The notes beneath the pieces were generated by a model, which had not been told where the DNA came from, made no database searches, and worked only from the letters and a program-made list of their open reading frames with translations. Source: Dyella sp. AtDHG13 (GTDB lineage: Bacteria > Pseudomonadota > Gammaproteobacteria > Xanthomonadales > Rhodanobacteraceae). From it: a DNA stretch of 64,000 nucleotides. The stretch is taken from assembly GCF_003201105.1 (NCBI RefSeq), contig NZ_QICJ01000005.1:124001-188000 (forward strand), read 5' to 3'. The position numbers were made by a program, and so were the translations under genes. Shown here in pieces: positions 1 to 8,067 of this stretch; the first letter of the stretch is position 1, and the number at the start of each line of letters is the position of its first letter.

Positions 1-876
1 GCCTGCAGAAAGCTGGCCGGCGATGTCGTCGATCACGCGTGGCTGGTTTTCCGGCTGCTTGTGGCTGTTGGCGTGGCTGGCGTCGATCATCACGCGCGCC
101 GGCTGCCCGCTGGCGGCAATGGCCGCGCAGGCCGCGTCGACACTGGCGGCGTCGTAGTTCGGCGTCTTGCCGCCGCGCAGGATGACGTGGCAATCCTCGT
201 TGCCCGTGGTGGCGGCAATGGCCGTCTGGCCGCCCTTGGTGACCGCCATGAAATGATGCGGCTGCGATGCGGCGCTGACCGCGTCCACCGCGATCTTCAC
301 GTTGCCGTCGGTACCGTTCTTGAAGCCCACCGGGCACGACAGTCCCGAGGCCAGCTCGCGATGCACCTGGCTTTCCGTGGTGCGCGCGCCGATGGCGCCC
401 CAGGCCACGAGATCGGCGATGTATTGCGGCGTGATCATGTCCAGGAATTCGCAGCCCGCCGGCATGCCCAGCTCGTTGATGTCGCGCAGCAGCCCGCGCG
501 CCAGCCGCAGGCCCTTGTCGATGCGGAAGCTGCCATCGAGATCGGGATCGTTGATCAGCCCTTTCCAGCCCACCGTGGTGCGCGGCTTCTCGAAGTACAC
601 GCGCATCACGATCTCCAGTTCGCCCGCGTGCCGCCCGCGCTGCTCCACGAGGCGCTCGGCGTACTCCAGCGCAGCCCGCGTGTCATGGATCGAGCAGGGG
701 CCGATCACCACCGCGAGGCGGTCGTCGCCGCCCGACAGGATGCGGTGCAGGGCCTGCCGGGAGGCACTCACGGTATGCGCCGCGTGGACGCTTGCCGCGC
801 AGTCGCGCATCACCTCTGCCGGCGTGCTGAGCGGAGTGATGGCGCGGATGCGCAGATCATCGGTGGAAGGGTTCAC
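1..876 (-). CDS. aroG: 3-deoxy-7-phosphoheptulonate (DAHP) synthase, AroG type, 3' end cut by the window edge
   Basis: Condenses phosphoenolpyruvate and erythrose 4-phosphate, the first step of the shikimate pathway, in the cytoplasm. The 292 codons present read as the class I AroG/AroF/AroH family: IGPCSIHD near residue 45, EFLDMITPQY near 137, GFKNGTDG near 178, and the end of the barrel DASHANSHKQPENQ near 265. The remaining C-terminus lies beyond position 1. I chose the GTG at 876-874 because AAGGAG sits 6 nt upstream and the reading begins VNPSTDDLRIR, typical of the family. An attenuator (909-1045) lies directly upstream, so expression should respond to charging of the aromatic tRNAs. 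Which isozyme type (Phe-, Tyr- or Trp-sensitive) cannot be told from this part. Confidence 0.93.
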   Translation of the reverse strand, partial: MNPSTDDLRIRAITPLSTPAEVMRDCAASVHAAHTVSASRQALHRILSGGDDRLAVVIGPCSIHDTRAALEYAERLVEQRGRHAGELEIVMRVYFEKPRTTVGWKGLINDPDLDGSFRIDKGLRLARGLLRDINELGMPAGCEFLDMITPQYIADLVAWGAIGARTTESQVHRELASGLSCPVGFKNGTDGNVKIAVDAVSAASQPHHFMAVTKGGQTAIAATTGNEDCHVILRGGKTPNYDAASVDAACAAIAASGQPARVMIDASHANSHKQPENQPRVIDDIAGQLSAG

Positions 877-908
877 GGTAGTCTCCTTGGGGGTTCCACC
901 GCGACCAT

Positions 909-1030
909 AAAAAAGGCCGCCAGTGGTGGCTGGCGGCCTTTTTGGGAATGGTGTCTTGTCGTCAGGACAATCGCGACCAACCCTCCGCCAGCGGCATCGG
1001 ATAGCCGTAAAACCAAAAATACTGGCGGGT
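909..1030 (-). promoter_or_regulatory. Ribosome-mediated transcription attenuator of aroG (four-segment)
   Basis: Read on the minus strand, four segments alternate between two complementary 7-mers: segment 1 CCGCCAG at 1028-1022, segment 2 CTGGCGG at 991-985, segment 3 CCGCCAG at 936-930, segment 4 CTGGCGG at 923-917. Segments 3:4 form the core of an intrinsic terminator (stem arms 944-930 and 923-909, loop 929-924, ending in six U). Segments 2:3 form the antiterminator and 1:2 the protector. The aromatic codons of the leader peptide lie between segments 1 and 2, so a stalled ribosome covers segment 1 and frees segment 2. This is the canonical trp-type arrangement. Confidence 0.88.
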
Positions 1031-1045
1031 GGCGGGGAAGGTCAT
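962..1045 (-). CDS. aroG leader peptide (attenuator peptide), 27 aa
   Basis: A 27-codon frame reads MTFPATRQYFWFYGYP, continues, and ends GWSRLS-stop. Six of seven consecutive codons are aromatic (Tyr-Phe-Trp-Phe-Tyr-Gly-Tyr), and one further Trp codon comes late. The stop is 17 nt before the terminator hairpin of aroG. This is the architecture of ribosome-sensing leader peptides such as those of trp and pheA. The start is uncertain: ATG at 1045-1043 has no clear Shine-Dalgarno sequence, and an in-frame ATG at 1078-1076 would give 38 aa. A weak -35/-10 pair (TTGCAT, 16 nt, TTATTC) on the minus strand just upstream of 1045 would make the transcript nearly leaderless, favouring the shorter peptide. 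Confidence 0.82.
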   Translation of the reverse strand: MTFPATRQYFWFYGYPMPLAEGWSRLS

Positions 1046-1129
1046 GGCGACAAGGAATAACACAGGCTTTTCGCGCATGCAAAGGATGCATGTGAAACCA
1101 ACGCGCACCGCGAACGCTACACTCGCGCC

Positions 1130-2053
1130 ATGACGTCGCCCTGGAACCTGCTCACCCGCCCTGCCCGCGAACCCATCCGACGCTGGGTGCTCAGCGTGTT
1201 TCCGCGCGGCGGCGGCGGTCACGTGGACTACGACCATCCGCTGGGCGACCCCGGCTTGTTCGGCCCGGACAGCGCCACCTGGCGCGTGCACGCCGACTTC
1301 GCCGGCATGCTCGCGGGCGGACTCGCTGCCTTGATGCTGCAGACCTTGCATCCGCTGGCGCTCGCGGGGGTGTGGGATCACTCCAACTTCCGCGAGGACC
1401 TGGTCGGCCGCCTGCGCCGCACCACCTCGTTCGTCAGCGGCACCAGCTACGCCCCGCTGGATCAGGCGCAGATGCTGATCGATCGGGTGAAGCACATCCA
1501 CGCGCAGGTGAAGGGCGTGGCCGAAGATGGACGGCCATACGCGGCCGACGATCCCGACCTGCTCACCTGGGTGCACGTCACCGAAGCCTACAGTTTTCTG
1601 CAGGGCTACCGTCGTTACAGCCATATCGCCCTGCCCGCCGGCGCGGCGGATCGCTACTACGATGAAGTACGGCGCATTGCGCAAGCCCTGGGCGCCCGCG
1701 AGGTGCCCGCCTCCGAGGCGCAGATCGCCGCCTATTTCAAGCGCATGCGGCCCGAGCTTCGATTCAGCGGACGCTCGCGCGAAGTGTTGGACGTGCTCTA
1801 CCGCGTGCGGCTCCCCGTGCCCGTGGCGGGCTTGTCGCGCGACGTGTTCCTGCAGGCCGGCGCCGCCTTGTTGCCGCCCTGGGCGGATGTGCTGCTGGAA
1901 CGCACACCGCTGCAACGCGCCCAGTCGCGCTTGGCGGCCAGGGCCCTGTGGTCGGTCGCACCCGTGTTTCGCATGGCCCTGCCCGATGGCATCGCCAGCC
2001 GCGCATGCATGCGCGTCGGTGTCAGCCCCGATACCCTGCAGCACTGGCATTGA
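1130..2053 (+). CDS. Oxygenase MpaB family protein (DUF2236)
   Basis: 307 aa. Belongs by sequence to the ER-bound oxygenase / latex-clearing (Lcp) / MpaB family, whose studied members bind haem b and cleave or oxidise hydrophobic substrates. Family features seen: an N-terminal stretch DSATWRVHADFAGMLAGG, then LQTLHPLALAGVWDHSNF near residues 70-90 with the conserved His, RTTSFV near 100, and a central TWVHVTEAYSFLQGYRRY block. No signal peptide or clear membrane span is seen. It stands alone, divergent from aroG with its start 85 nt from the start of the leader peptide, and the next gene begins 116 nt downstream. The substrate is unknown. Confidence 0.8.
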   Translation: MTSPWNLLTRPAREPIRRWVLSVFPRGGGGHVDYDHPLGDPGLFGPDSATWRVHADFAGMLAGGLAALMLQTLHPLALAGVWDHSNFREDLVGRLRRTTSFVSGTSYAPLDQAQMLIDRVKHIHAQVKGVAEDGRPYAADDPDLLTWVHVTEAYSFLQGYRRYSHIALPAGAADRYYDEVRRIAQALGAREVPASEAQIAAYFKRMRPELRFSGRSREVLDVLYRVRLPVPVAGLSRDVFLQAGAALLPPWADVLLERTPLQRAQSRLAARALWSVAPVFRMALPDGIASRACMRVGVSPDTLQHWH

Positions 2054-2169
2054 AGCTTGGCCCGCGGCCGCAGCCAACGCGGCGCGATTGACTCCGCCGG
2101 CCGATACGCTAACGTCGCCGGACCTGAACGCCCTGCGCATATGCAAGGAAAGGCACGAGGCAGCTCACC

Positions 2170-4038
2170 GTGGCGACGCTCATTCCATCCCGAAACAGTT
2201 GCCTGCCGCAGATGACCGGCGGCGAGAAGCGCTTTTCCGAACGCCTGGAGCAGAAGCTCGAGGACGATTACCTGCTGTGGTACGACGTGGCCATCGGCCC
2301 GAAGCAACGCCGGCCCGACTTCATCGTGTTCCATCCGCGGCGCGGGCTGCTGGTGCTGGAGGTGAAGGACTGGAAGCCGGGCAGCATCCAGCAGGCGGAC
2401 CGCACCTTGTTCACCCTGATCGCCGGCAACAGCAGCCAGAAGGAACACAGCCCGCTGATGCAGGCCCGCGACGGCGCGAATGAAATCGCCAAGGTGCTGC
2501 AACGCGATCCCGCGCTGTGCTATCCGCCGGGCCATGCCTATGAAGGCCGCCTGCAGATGCCGCTGGGCTACGGCGTGGTGTTCGCCAACATCAGCCGCAA
2601 GCATTTCGAGGCCGGCCAGCTCGAATCGGCCATTCCCGCGCATCTGGTGATCTGCCAGGACGAGATGTACGAGTCGGTGGAATCGGAGGCGTTCCAGGAG
2701 CGCCTGTGGGCCATGTTTCCGCAGGTGTTTCCCACCGCGCTCACCCTGCCCCAGATCGACCGCGTGCGCTGGCACCTGTTCCCCGACATTCGCCTGGAAG
2801 CCGGCGATGGACAGTTCGGCCTGTTTGCCGGCGGCGAGCGGAGCAAGTCCACGAAGGTGGCCATTCCCGACCTGATCCAGGTGATGGACGCGCAGCAGGA
2901 ATTGCTGGCGCGCTCGCTGGGCGATGAACACCGCATCATTCACGGCGTCGCCGGTTCCGGCAAGACGATGATCCTGGGCTTTCGCGCCATGGAGCTGGCG
3001 CGCACCCTGTCCAAGCCCGTCCTCGTGCTCTGCTACAACACGGCGCTCGCCGCGCGGCTCGAACAGCTGATGGGCGAACGCGGTCTCAGCGACAAGGTGC
3101 AGGTCTACAACTTCCATCGCTGGTGCCGCAGCATGCTCACTGCCTACCACGTGCCGGTGCCGGAAGACGGCCCGCACGTGGCCGAAGAGCTGCCGCCCGC
3201 GGTCATCGCCGGCGTGGACAGCGGGCAGATTCCACGCTTCCAGTACGGCGCCGTGCTGATCGACGAAGGCCACGATTTCGAGCCAGAGTGGTACAAGCTC
3301 ATCGTGCAGATGATCGATCCCAACACCAACTCGCTGCTGGTGCTGTACGACGATGCGCAGAACATCTACGGCCAGGCCAGCCGCAAGAAGCTCAGCTGGA
3401 AGAGCCTGGGCGTGCAGGCGCAGGGCCGCACCACCATCCTCAAGCTCAACTACCGCAATACGCTGGAGATCCTTTCGGTGGCGCGTGGTTTCGCCAGCGA
3501 GCTGCTGCTGGGCCGCGACGAAGGCGACGACGGCATTCCGCTGATCGAACCGCAGAGCGCCGGCCGTCGCGGCGCCTTGCCCGAACTTATCCGCGTCGAG
3601 CAGCAGAAAGACCAGTTGCCCGCGATCATCCAGCGCCTGCGCGACGAACGCTCCGCGGGGCGCCGCCTGTCGGACATGGCGGTGATCTTCCGCAACGGCT
3701 GGGAAGGCGAGAAGCTGCACGAAGCCTTGCAGCAGGCCGGCATTCCCAGCCAGCTCGCCGAAGGCAACGGCTCAAGCTCGCTCTTCGTGGTGGACGACAC
3801 GGTGAAGTTGATCACCATGCATTCCAGCAAGGGCCTGGAATTTCCCTTGGTGATCATCCCGGGACTCGGTTCGCTGCCCAAGCCGGGCAAGAACGAGACC
3901 GAGGAAGCCCGCCTGCTCTATGTGGCGATGACGCGCGCGACGGAGCGGCTGGTGATGATCCATCACGAGGATTCGATCTTCAGCCAGCGCATCCGCAACT
4001 CGATCAACGAGGTGCAGCAGCAGTTGGCCAGTAGTTGA
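2170..4038 (+). CDS. NERD-domain / UvrD-Rep superfamily DNA helicase fusion
   Basis: 622 aa. Residues about 15-130 form a NERD nuclease-related domain: RPDFIVFHPRRGLLVLEVKDW keeps the D50 and E64-x-K66 pattern of restriction-endonuclease-like folds. A superfamily 1 helicase follows: Walker A GVAGSGKT near 259-266, Walker B VLIDEGHDF near 362-370, the GLEFPLV motif near 555, and the C-terminal LLYVAMTRATERLVM near 585-600. The start is a GTG at 2170 with GAGG upstream. Stand-alone NERD-helicases occur sporadically in bacteria and are suspected in DNA repair or defence against foreign DNA, but this one has no defence-island neighbours here. The transcript probably ends before the repeat at 4133. 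Confidence 0.85.
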   Translation: MATLIPSRNSCLPQMTGGEKRFSERLEQKLEDDYLLWYDVAIGPKQRRPDFIVFHPRRGLLVLEVKDWKPGSIQQADRTLFTLIAGNSSQKEHSPLMQARDGANEIAKVLQRDPALCYPPGHAYEGRLQMPLGYGVVFANISRKHFEAGQLESAIPAHLVICQDEMYESVESEAFQERLWAMFPQVFPTALTLPQIDRVRWHLFPDIRLEAGDGQFGLFAGGERSKSTKVAIPDLIQVMDAQQELLARSLGDEHRIIHGVAGSGKTMILGFRAMELARTLSKPVLVLCYNTALAARLEQLMGERGLSDKVQVYNFHRWCRSMLTAYHVPVPEDGPHVAEELPPAVIAGVDSGQIPRFQYGAVLIDEGHDFEPEWYKLIVQMIDPNTNSLLVLYDDAQNIYGQASRKKLSWKSLGVQAQGRTTILKLNYRNTLEILSVARGFASELLLGRDEGDDGIPLIEPQSAGRRGALPELIRVEQQKDQLPAIIQRLRDERSAGRRLSDMAVIFRNGWEGEKLHEALQQAGIPSQLAEGNGSSSLFVVDDTVKLITMHSSKGLEFPLVIIPGLGSLPKPGKNETEEARLLYVAMTRATERLVMIHHEDSIFSQRIRNSINEVQQQLASS

Positions 4039-4542
4039 TTCGCTGGCTTCTTGCGGGGATTGTGTGTGGGATGATGGCATCGCGATCTTTTCTTTATAAC
4101 GGTGAGACGCAAAGCCATCGCCCGCCTTCATAAGAACCGTCATTCCTGCGAAGGCAGGAATCCAGTGGCTTTACGCTTGGTTGTCGCGTGGAGTTTGGTC
4201 GACACTTTTGGCCTCTCCACAACATGGCCACGTAGGCGGCCAAATCGCGGGGACGCTCCAAAAGATCACCTCTACGCGACAACCAAGCGTAAAGCCACTG
4301 GATCCCGGCCTGCGCCGGGATGACGGTTCCTTTGAAGTGAAGGGGCAAGAACGACCGCCACCATCGCAAGGTGACAGCGCTGCCGGCGCCCCCTCTCTCG
4401 CTGCGAGGTAAAGAGGAGCAACACCAAAGCGTTCCGCTCGCGACGCCAAACTCCCTACCCCCACCTTCGGCCGCGGATCCCCCTTCCCTTGCCGCCTCCG
4501 TGGGTTTAAACAGTAGGACAAATAGCCACCGGTGAAGTGTCC
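4039..4542. other. Gene-free interval dominated by a dispersed repeat
   Basis: 504 nt without a credible gene. It holds the large inverted repeat described separately (4133-4328) and a pyrimidine-rich tail (4380-4500) with scattered CTCTC/CCCTT runs. The tail resembles degenerate copies of the CTCTCCCC-type intergenic palindromes seen again near 33.9 kb and 48.9 kb. Short reading frames here only translate the repeat. Confidence 0.7.
4133..4328. repeat. Long inverted repeat (about 58-bp arms), dispersed intergenic element
   Basis: The left arm (about 4133-4192) and right arm (about 4269-4328) are near-perfect reverse complements and contain GTGGCTTTACGCTTGGTTGT and its complement. The outer ends carry the widespread motif CCGTCATtCC...GGaATGACGG. 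The central loop (4193-4268) is itself partly self-complementary (TTTGGCC...GGCCAAA). The right half and its flank recur at 33717-33850, so this is a member of a repeat family and not a unique terminator. No coding capacity or transposase is seen, which fits a non-autonomous REP/MITE-like element. Confidence 0.8.
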
Positions 4543-5631
4543 ATGCGCGACCTGCTCGACGACGCCGTACTTGCACCCCAGCCGCTCGACTACGCGCTGA
4601 CGCTTCCGGCCAGCTTCTACACCGATCCACGCATGCCGCACCTGGACGCGCGAGCGATCTTCGCGCGTAGCTGGCAGCTGGTTTGCCATCAGTCCCAGAT
4701 TCCCGGTTCGGGCGATCACGTGGTGACGGAGATCGCCGGCCTGCCGCTGCTGGTGGTGCGCGGCGAAGACGGCGTCGTCCGTGCGTTCCACAACGTCTGC
4801 CGTCACCGCGCGGGCCCCATCGCCAGTTGCGATGGAAAAGGCGCGAAGGCGTTGCGCTGCCGCTATCACGGCTGGACCTACGGACTCGATGGCGTACTGC
4901 GCGGTGCGCCGGAAATGGGACGCACGCAGGATTTCAATCCGTCGGACATCCGCCTGCCCGAGGTGCGCGTGCAGGTGTGGCAAGGACTGGTGTTCGTGGC
5001 CATCGGCAACGCGCCGCCCTTCCATGACGTGGTCGCCGGCATCGATGAACGGCTGGGGCCGGAGCGCTCGCTGGAGAACTACCAGTTCCATCACCGGGCG
5101 AGCTATGAGGTGGCATGCAACTGGAAGGTGTACGTGGACAACTACCTGGAGGGTTACCACGTTCCGCACATCCATCCCGGCCTCAACAGCCTGCTCGACT
5201 ACCGCAGCTACATCACCGAAACGGCGCAGTGGTATTCGTTCCAGTACAGCCCGCTGGAAAGTTCGGGCGACCTGTATGGCAGCGGCGAGGCGCTGTACTA
5301 CTTCATCCATCCCAACACCATGCTCAACATCCTGCCGGCGCGCCTGCAGACCAATCGCGTGCTGCCGCTGGGCGTGGACCGCTGCCGCGTGGAGTTCGAT
5401 TTCTATTACCCGCCCGACGACAGCGCAGAAGCGCAGGCGCGCCGCGCGCGCGACATCGAGTTCAGCGACGAGGTGCAGGACGAGGACGTCACCATCTGCG
5501 AGGACGTGCAGCGCGGGCTGGCCTCCGGCTCGTACGACGCCGGCCGCCTGAATCCGTTGCGCGAAAATGCCGTGCACCATTTCCACGAGATGGTGCGCCG
5601 CGCCTATCGCGAAACGAAGGTCGAGGCATGA
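4543..5631 (+). CDS. Rieske 2Fe-2S aromatic-ring-hydroxylating oxygenase, alpha subunit
   Basis: 362 aa. The N-terminal Rieske domain has the exact C-x-H-x17-C-x2-H ligand pattern (C86, H88, C106, H109). The C-terminal catalytic domain has the mononuclear iron site NYLEGYHVPHIHPG with H206 and H211 and the bridging Asp199. The family includes ring-hydroxylating dioxygenases and quaternary-amine monooxygenases (choline, glycine betaine, carnitine). The EGYHVPH context leans to the latter group, but the substrate is not determinable. No reductase or ferredoxin gene is adjacent. ATG at 4543 is chosen; a GTG at 4537 is possible. The stop overlaps the start of the permease gene (ATGA at 5628-5631), so the two are translationally coupled and probably act on the same compound. 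Confidence 0.88.
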   Translation: MRDLLDDAVLAPQPLDYALTLPASFYTDPRMPHLDARAIFARSWQLVCHQSQIPGSGDHVVTEIAGLPLLVVRGEDGVVRAFHNVCRHRAGPIASCDGKGAKALRCRYHGWTYGLDGVLRGAPEMGRTQDFNPSDIRLPEVRVQVWQGLVFVAIGNAPPFHDVVAGIDERLGPERSLENYQFHHRASYEVACNWKVYVDNYLEGYHVPHIHPGLNSLLDYRSYITETAQWYSFQYSPLESSGDLYGSGEALYYFIHPNTMLNILPARLQTNRVLPLGVDRCRVEFDFYYPPDDSAEAQARRARDIEFSDEVQDEDVTICEDVQRGLASGSYDAGRLNPLRENAVHHFHEMVRRAYRETKVEA

Positions 5632-6941
5632 ATGGCAGCACGCGGGTGATCGGCCAGTGGACCCTGGTCGCACTGGTGATCGGCAACATCATCGGCTCGG
5701 GCATCTTCGTGTTGCCCGCGGCCATGGCGCCGTTCGGCGCGGCCAGCCTGCTCGGCTGGGCCATCACGCTGTGCGGTGCGCTGGCGCTGGCGCGGATCTT
5801 CGCGTGGCTGGCGCAAGGCATTCCCAATCACGGCGGCCCTTATGCCTATGCGCGCTGCGCGTTCGGCGACACCACCGGCTTCCTGGTGGCGTGGAGCTAC
5901 TGGATCTGCACCTGGTCGGCCAATGCCGCGCTCGCCGTGGCGTTTACCGGGAGCCTTGGCGCACTGTGGCCCGCCGTCACTTCGACGCCGCTGCGCAGCG
6001 CGCTGTGTGCGCTGGCCGCACTGTGGGTATGCACGGGCATCACGCTGGCTGGCGTGCGCGAGGCCGGCCGTGTCGCGATGGTGACCACGCTGCTCAAGCT
6101 GGTGCCGCTGCTGCTGTTTGGATTGATCGGCCTGGCAACGTTGAACGCCGGCTCGTATCACCCGTTCAACCCCGTAGGAGAGCCGCTGCCCCACGTGGCG
6201 CTTTCCACCGCCACGCTGGCGCTGTGGGCCTTGCTGGGGCTGGAAACGGCGACGGTGCCCACCGGTGTGGTGAAGGATCCGCTGCGTACCGTGCCGCGCG
6301 CGACCATGATCGGCACCCTGGTCGCCGGCCTGGCGACCATGCTGGCCTGCACCGTGGTCATCGGCATGCTTCCTGGCAGCGAGCTCGCCGCGTCGCCGGC
6401 GCCCATGGCCGCGGCAGCCACGCACGCCTGGGGATCCACGGCGGGCATGGTGGTTGCCGCGGTGGCCGTGGTGTCGTGCTTCGGCACGTTGAACGGCTGG
6501 GTGTTGCTGGTGGCGCAGACCACCATGGCAGCCGCGCAGGACGGCATGTTTCCGCGCCTGTTCGCGCGGGTGGACAAACACGGCACGCCATGGATCGGAT
6601 TGCTGATCAGCAGCGTGCTGACCAGCGTGTTGATTGCCGCCAATTTCACGCGCTCGCTGGTGGCGCTGTTCACCTTTGTGATCCTGCTGTCCACCGCGAC
6701 CAATCTCTTGCCCTACCTGATCGCCACGCTGGCGTGGTGGCGCCTTGAAGGCCTCCGCTCGCGCTGGCCGCGCCGGCTGGTGGCCGCCTTGGCGCTGGCC
6801 TTCTCGGTCTGGGCGCTCGCCGGAGCGGGCACGGAGCCGCTGCTGTGGGGCGCCGTATTGCTGCTGGCCGGCGGCCCGTTCTACCTCGGCTGGCGACTGC
6901 TGAGGCGCAAGGCGCCCATGCTGCCGGACCACTCGGCTTGA
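5628..6941 (+). CDS. APC-superfamily amino-acid permease
   Basis: 437 aa inner-membrane transporter with about 12 hydrophobic segments. It opens with the APC signature VIGNIIGSGIFVLPAAMAPF (residues about 15-34), followed by GGPYAYARCAFG near 75. The closest well-known type is the antiporter/efflux branch (YjeH, AdiC-like). The substrate is unknown; coupling to the Rieske oxygenase upstream suggests an amine or amino acid. The start overlaps the upstream stop codon by the ATGA arrangement. A hairpin-free 67-nt gap separates it from the next gene. Confidence 0.88.
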   Translation: MNGSTRVIGQWTLVALVIGNIIGSGIFVLPAAMAPFGAASLLGWAITLCGALALARIFAWLAQGIPNHGGPYAYARCAFGDTTGFLVAWSYWICTWSANAALAVAFTGSLGALWPAVTSTPLRSALCALAALWVCTGITLAGVREAGRVAMVTTLLKLVPLLLFGLIGLATLNAGSYHPFNPVGEPLPHVALSTATLALWALLGLETATVPTGVVKDPLRTVPRATMIGTLVAGLATMLACTVVIGMLPGSELAASPAPMAAAATHAWGSTAGMVVAAVAVVSCFGTLNGWVLLVAQTTMAAAQDGMFPRLFARVDKHGTPWIGLLISSVLTSVLIAANFTRSLVALFTFVILLSTATNLLPYLIATLAWWRLEGLRSRWPRRLVAALALAFSVWALAGAGTEPLLWGAVLLLAGGPFYLGWRLLRRKAPMLPDHSA

Positions 6942-7008
6942 CCCGGTGTTGACGCCTCTTTCGCGGGTAGCGCAGTCTGATCGGGCTGCATATCCGGGAG
7001 AGGCGACC

Positions 7009-7766
7009 ATGAAGCGGATCGTGTGGACCGTGTTGGTGCTGTTCGGACTGGCGAGTCCCACGGTATCCGCGCAGGGGTTGAACGGCGTGGTCACGGCCTA
7101 CGTCGACCTCTACGCGGGCCCGACCCAGGCTATCCCACCATCGCGCAGCTGCCCGCAGGCACCAGCGTCGCCATCCAGGGCTGCACGGCGGGCTGGGCGT
7201 GGTGCGACGTGATCACCATGGGCGTGCGTGGCTGGGTGGCGGGCACGTTCGTGCAGTACGCCTATCAGAACCAGCCGGTATACGTGGCCGACTATGGCGC
7301 CCGCATCGGCATTCCCATCGTCACGTTTTCCATTGCGGCGTACCGGGGCTCGTACTACGTGAACCGGCCGTTCTACCGGAATCGCGATTACTGGTATGGC
7401 CGTCCGTTTGCGCCACGTCCGCCGCCGCGTCCGCCGGGCTGGCGTCCTGGCGCACGGCCACCGGCGCCGGGTTACCGGCCGCCACCGGGTGGCGGGCACC
7501 GTCCGCCGCAAGGCCGTCGTCCTCCACCGTCGCAGGGTTCTCGCCCGCCAGCGGACCATCGCCCAGGGCCCGGGCCGAATCCCGGCGCACGTCCTCCCGG
7601 CCAGAATCCTCGCCCGCCTCAAGGCAATCGACCGCCCCAGGGCAATCGCCCACCGCCGAACCAGGGTGGCAACCGGCCACCGCCGGGACAGGGAAACCAG
7701 CGCCCCGCGCCGCGACCGCAGACACGCCCGGCGCCGGGCGACAAGGGCGGTCATCAGGCCGCATGA
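7009..7766 (+). pseudogene. Secreted SH3-like, proline-rich protein interrupted by a -1 frameshift
   Basis: The start at 7009 (AGAGG upstream) encodes a signal peptide ending near VSAQG and the beginning of a bacterial SH3 module (VVTAYVDLYAGP). The frame is then lost around 7118-7124. The continuation GYPTIAQLPAGTSVAIQGC, VRGWVAGTFVQYAY is in the next frame, and from there a long Pro/Gly/Arg-rich tail runs to the stop at 7764-7766. One missing base restores a continuous protein of about 252 aa. This is either a genuine inactivating deletion or a sequencing error. The codon use of both halves is normal for the genome, and the downstream half shows no other stop, so the event is recent or artefactual. 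Confidence 0.8.
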
Positions 7767-8067
7767 GTGAGCGCACGCGCCGCGATGCGTCGGTTTGTGC
7801 CGGCGAGCGTCGGCAGCGCGAAGTGAAGCACGCGGCACCTGCCCTGACGTAAACGATTTTTCCCGGACGTTGACGCGATATCGCGGCGCAAGCCGTGTGG
7901 CATGGCTCTTGCCGCTCGAAACGGCGAGAGGCCAAGTTCCCGCAAGGACGCGCAGGGCCATCCCGGCAGGCGCGTGCCAGGCATCATGAAGTGCTTTCCC
8001 GCGATCGCGGGCGGGCGCATCATGCAGTGCAGGCACGCGACCGGCCATCGCAGCAGCAGGCTCTCGC
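7767..8067. other. Intergenic region, 301 nt, promoter and leader of the glycosyltransferase
   Basis: No gene is seen. It contains the sigma-54-type promoter at 7898-7912 and, downstream of it, a GC-rich leader of about 145 nt with short self-complementary stretches (CCGCGATCGCGGGC near 8000). I could not match this leader to a known riboswitch. Confidence 0.6.
7898..7912 (+). promoter_or_regulatory. Sigma-54 (RpoN) type promoter
   Basis: TGGCATGGCTCTTGC matches the -24/-12 consensus TGGCAC-N5-TTGC. The invariant GG and GC are separated by exactly 10 nt. Transcription would begin near 7924, about 145 nt before the glycosyltransferase start. The position upstream of an exopolysaccharide-type synthase is plausible, because RpoN controls surface polysaccharide and biofilm genes in related bacteria. 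No enhancer site was identified. Confidence 0.6.

Noticed and set aside
873-1091. 72-aa minus-strand frame covering the aroG attenuator
   Set aside because: Runs through the terminator hairpin without a ribosome-binding site; the overlapping frame with the aromatic codon run explains the region better.
1798-3720. 640-aa open frame on the minus strand, opposite the NERD-helicase
   Set aside because: Shadow of high-GC coding DNA: the plus-strand frame has clear domains, this one has none and is rich in Ala, Gly, Arg, His and Gln.
7913-8067. Possible c-di-GMP (GEMM) riboswitch in the glycosyltransferase leader
   Set aside because: GGACGC and GCAAG fragments are present, but the tetraloop, receptor and second helix of the consensus do not fit.
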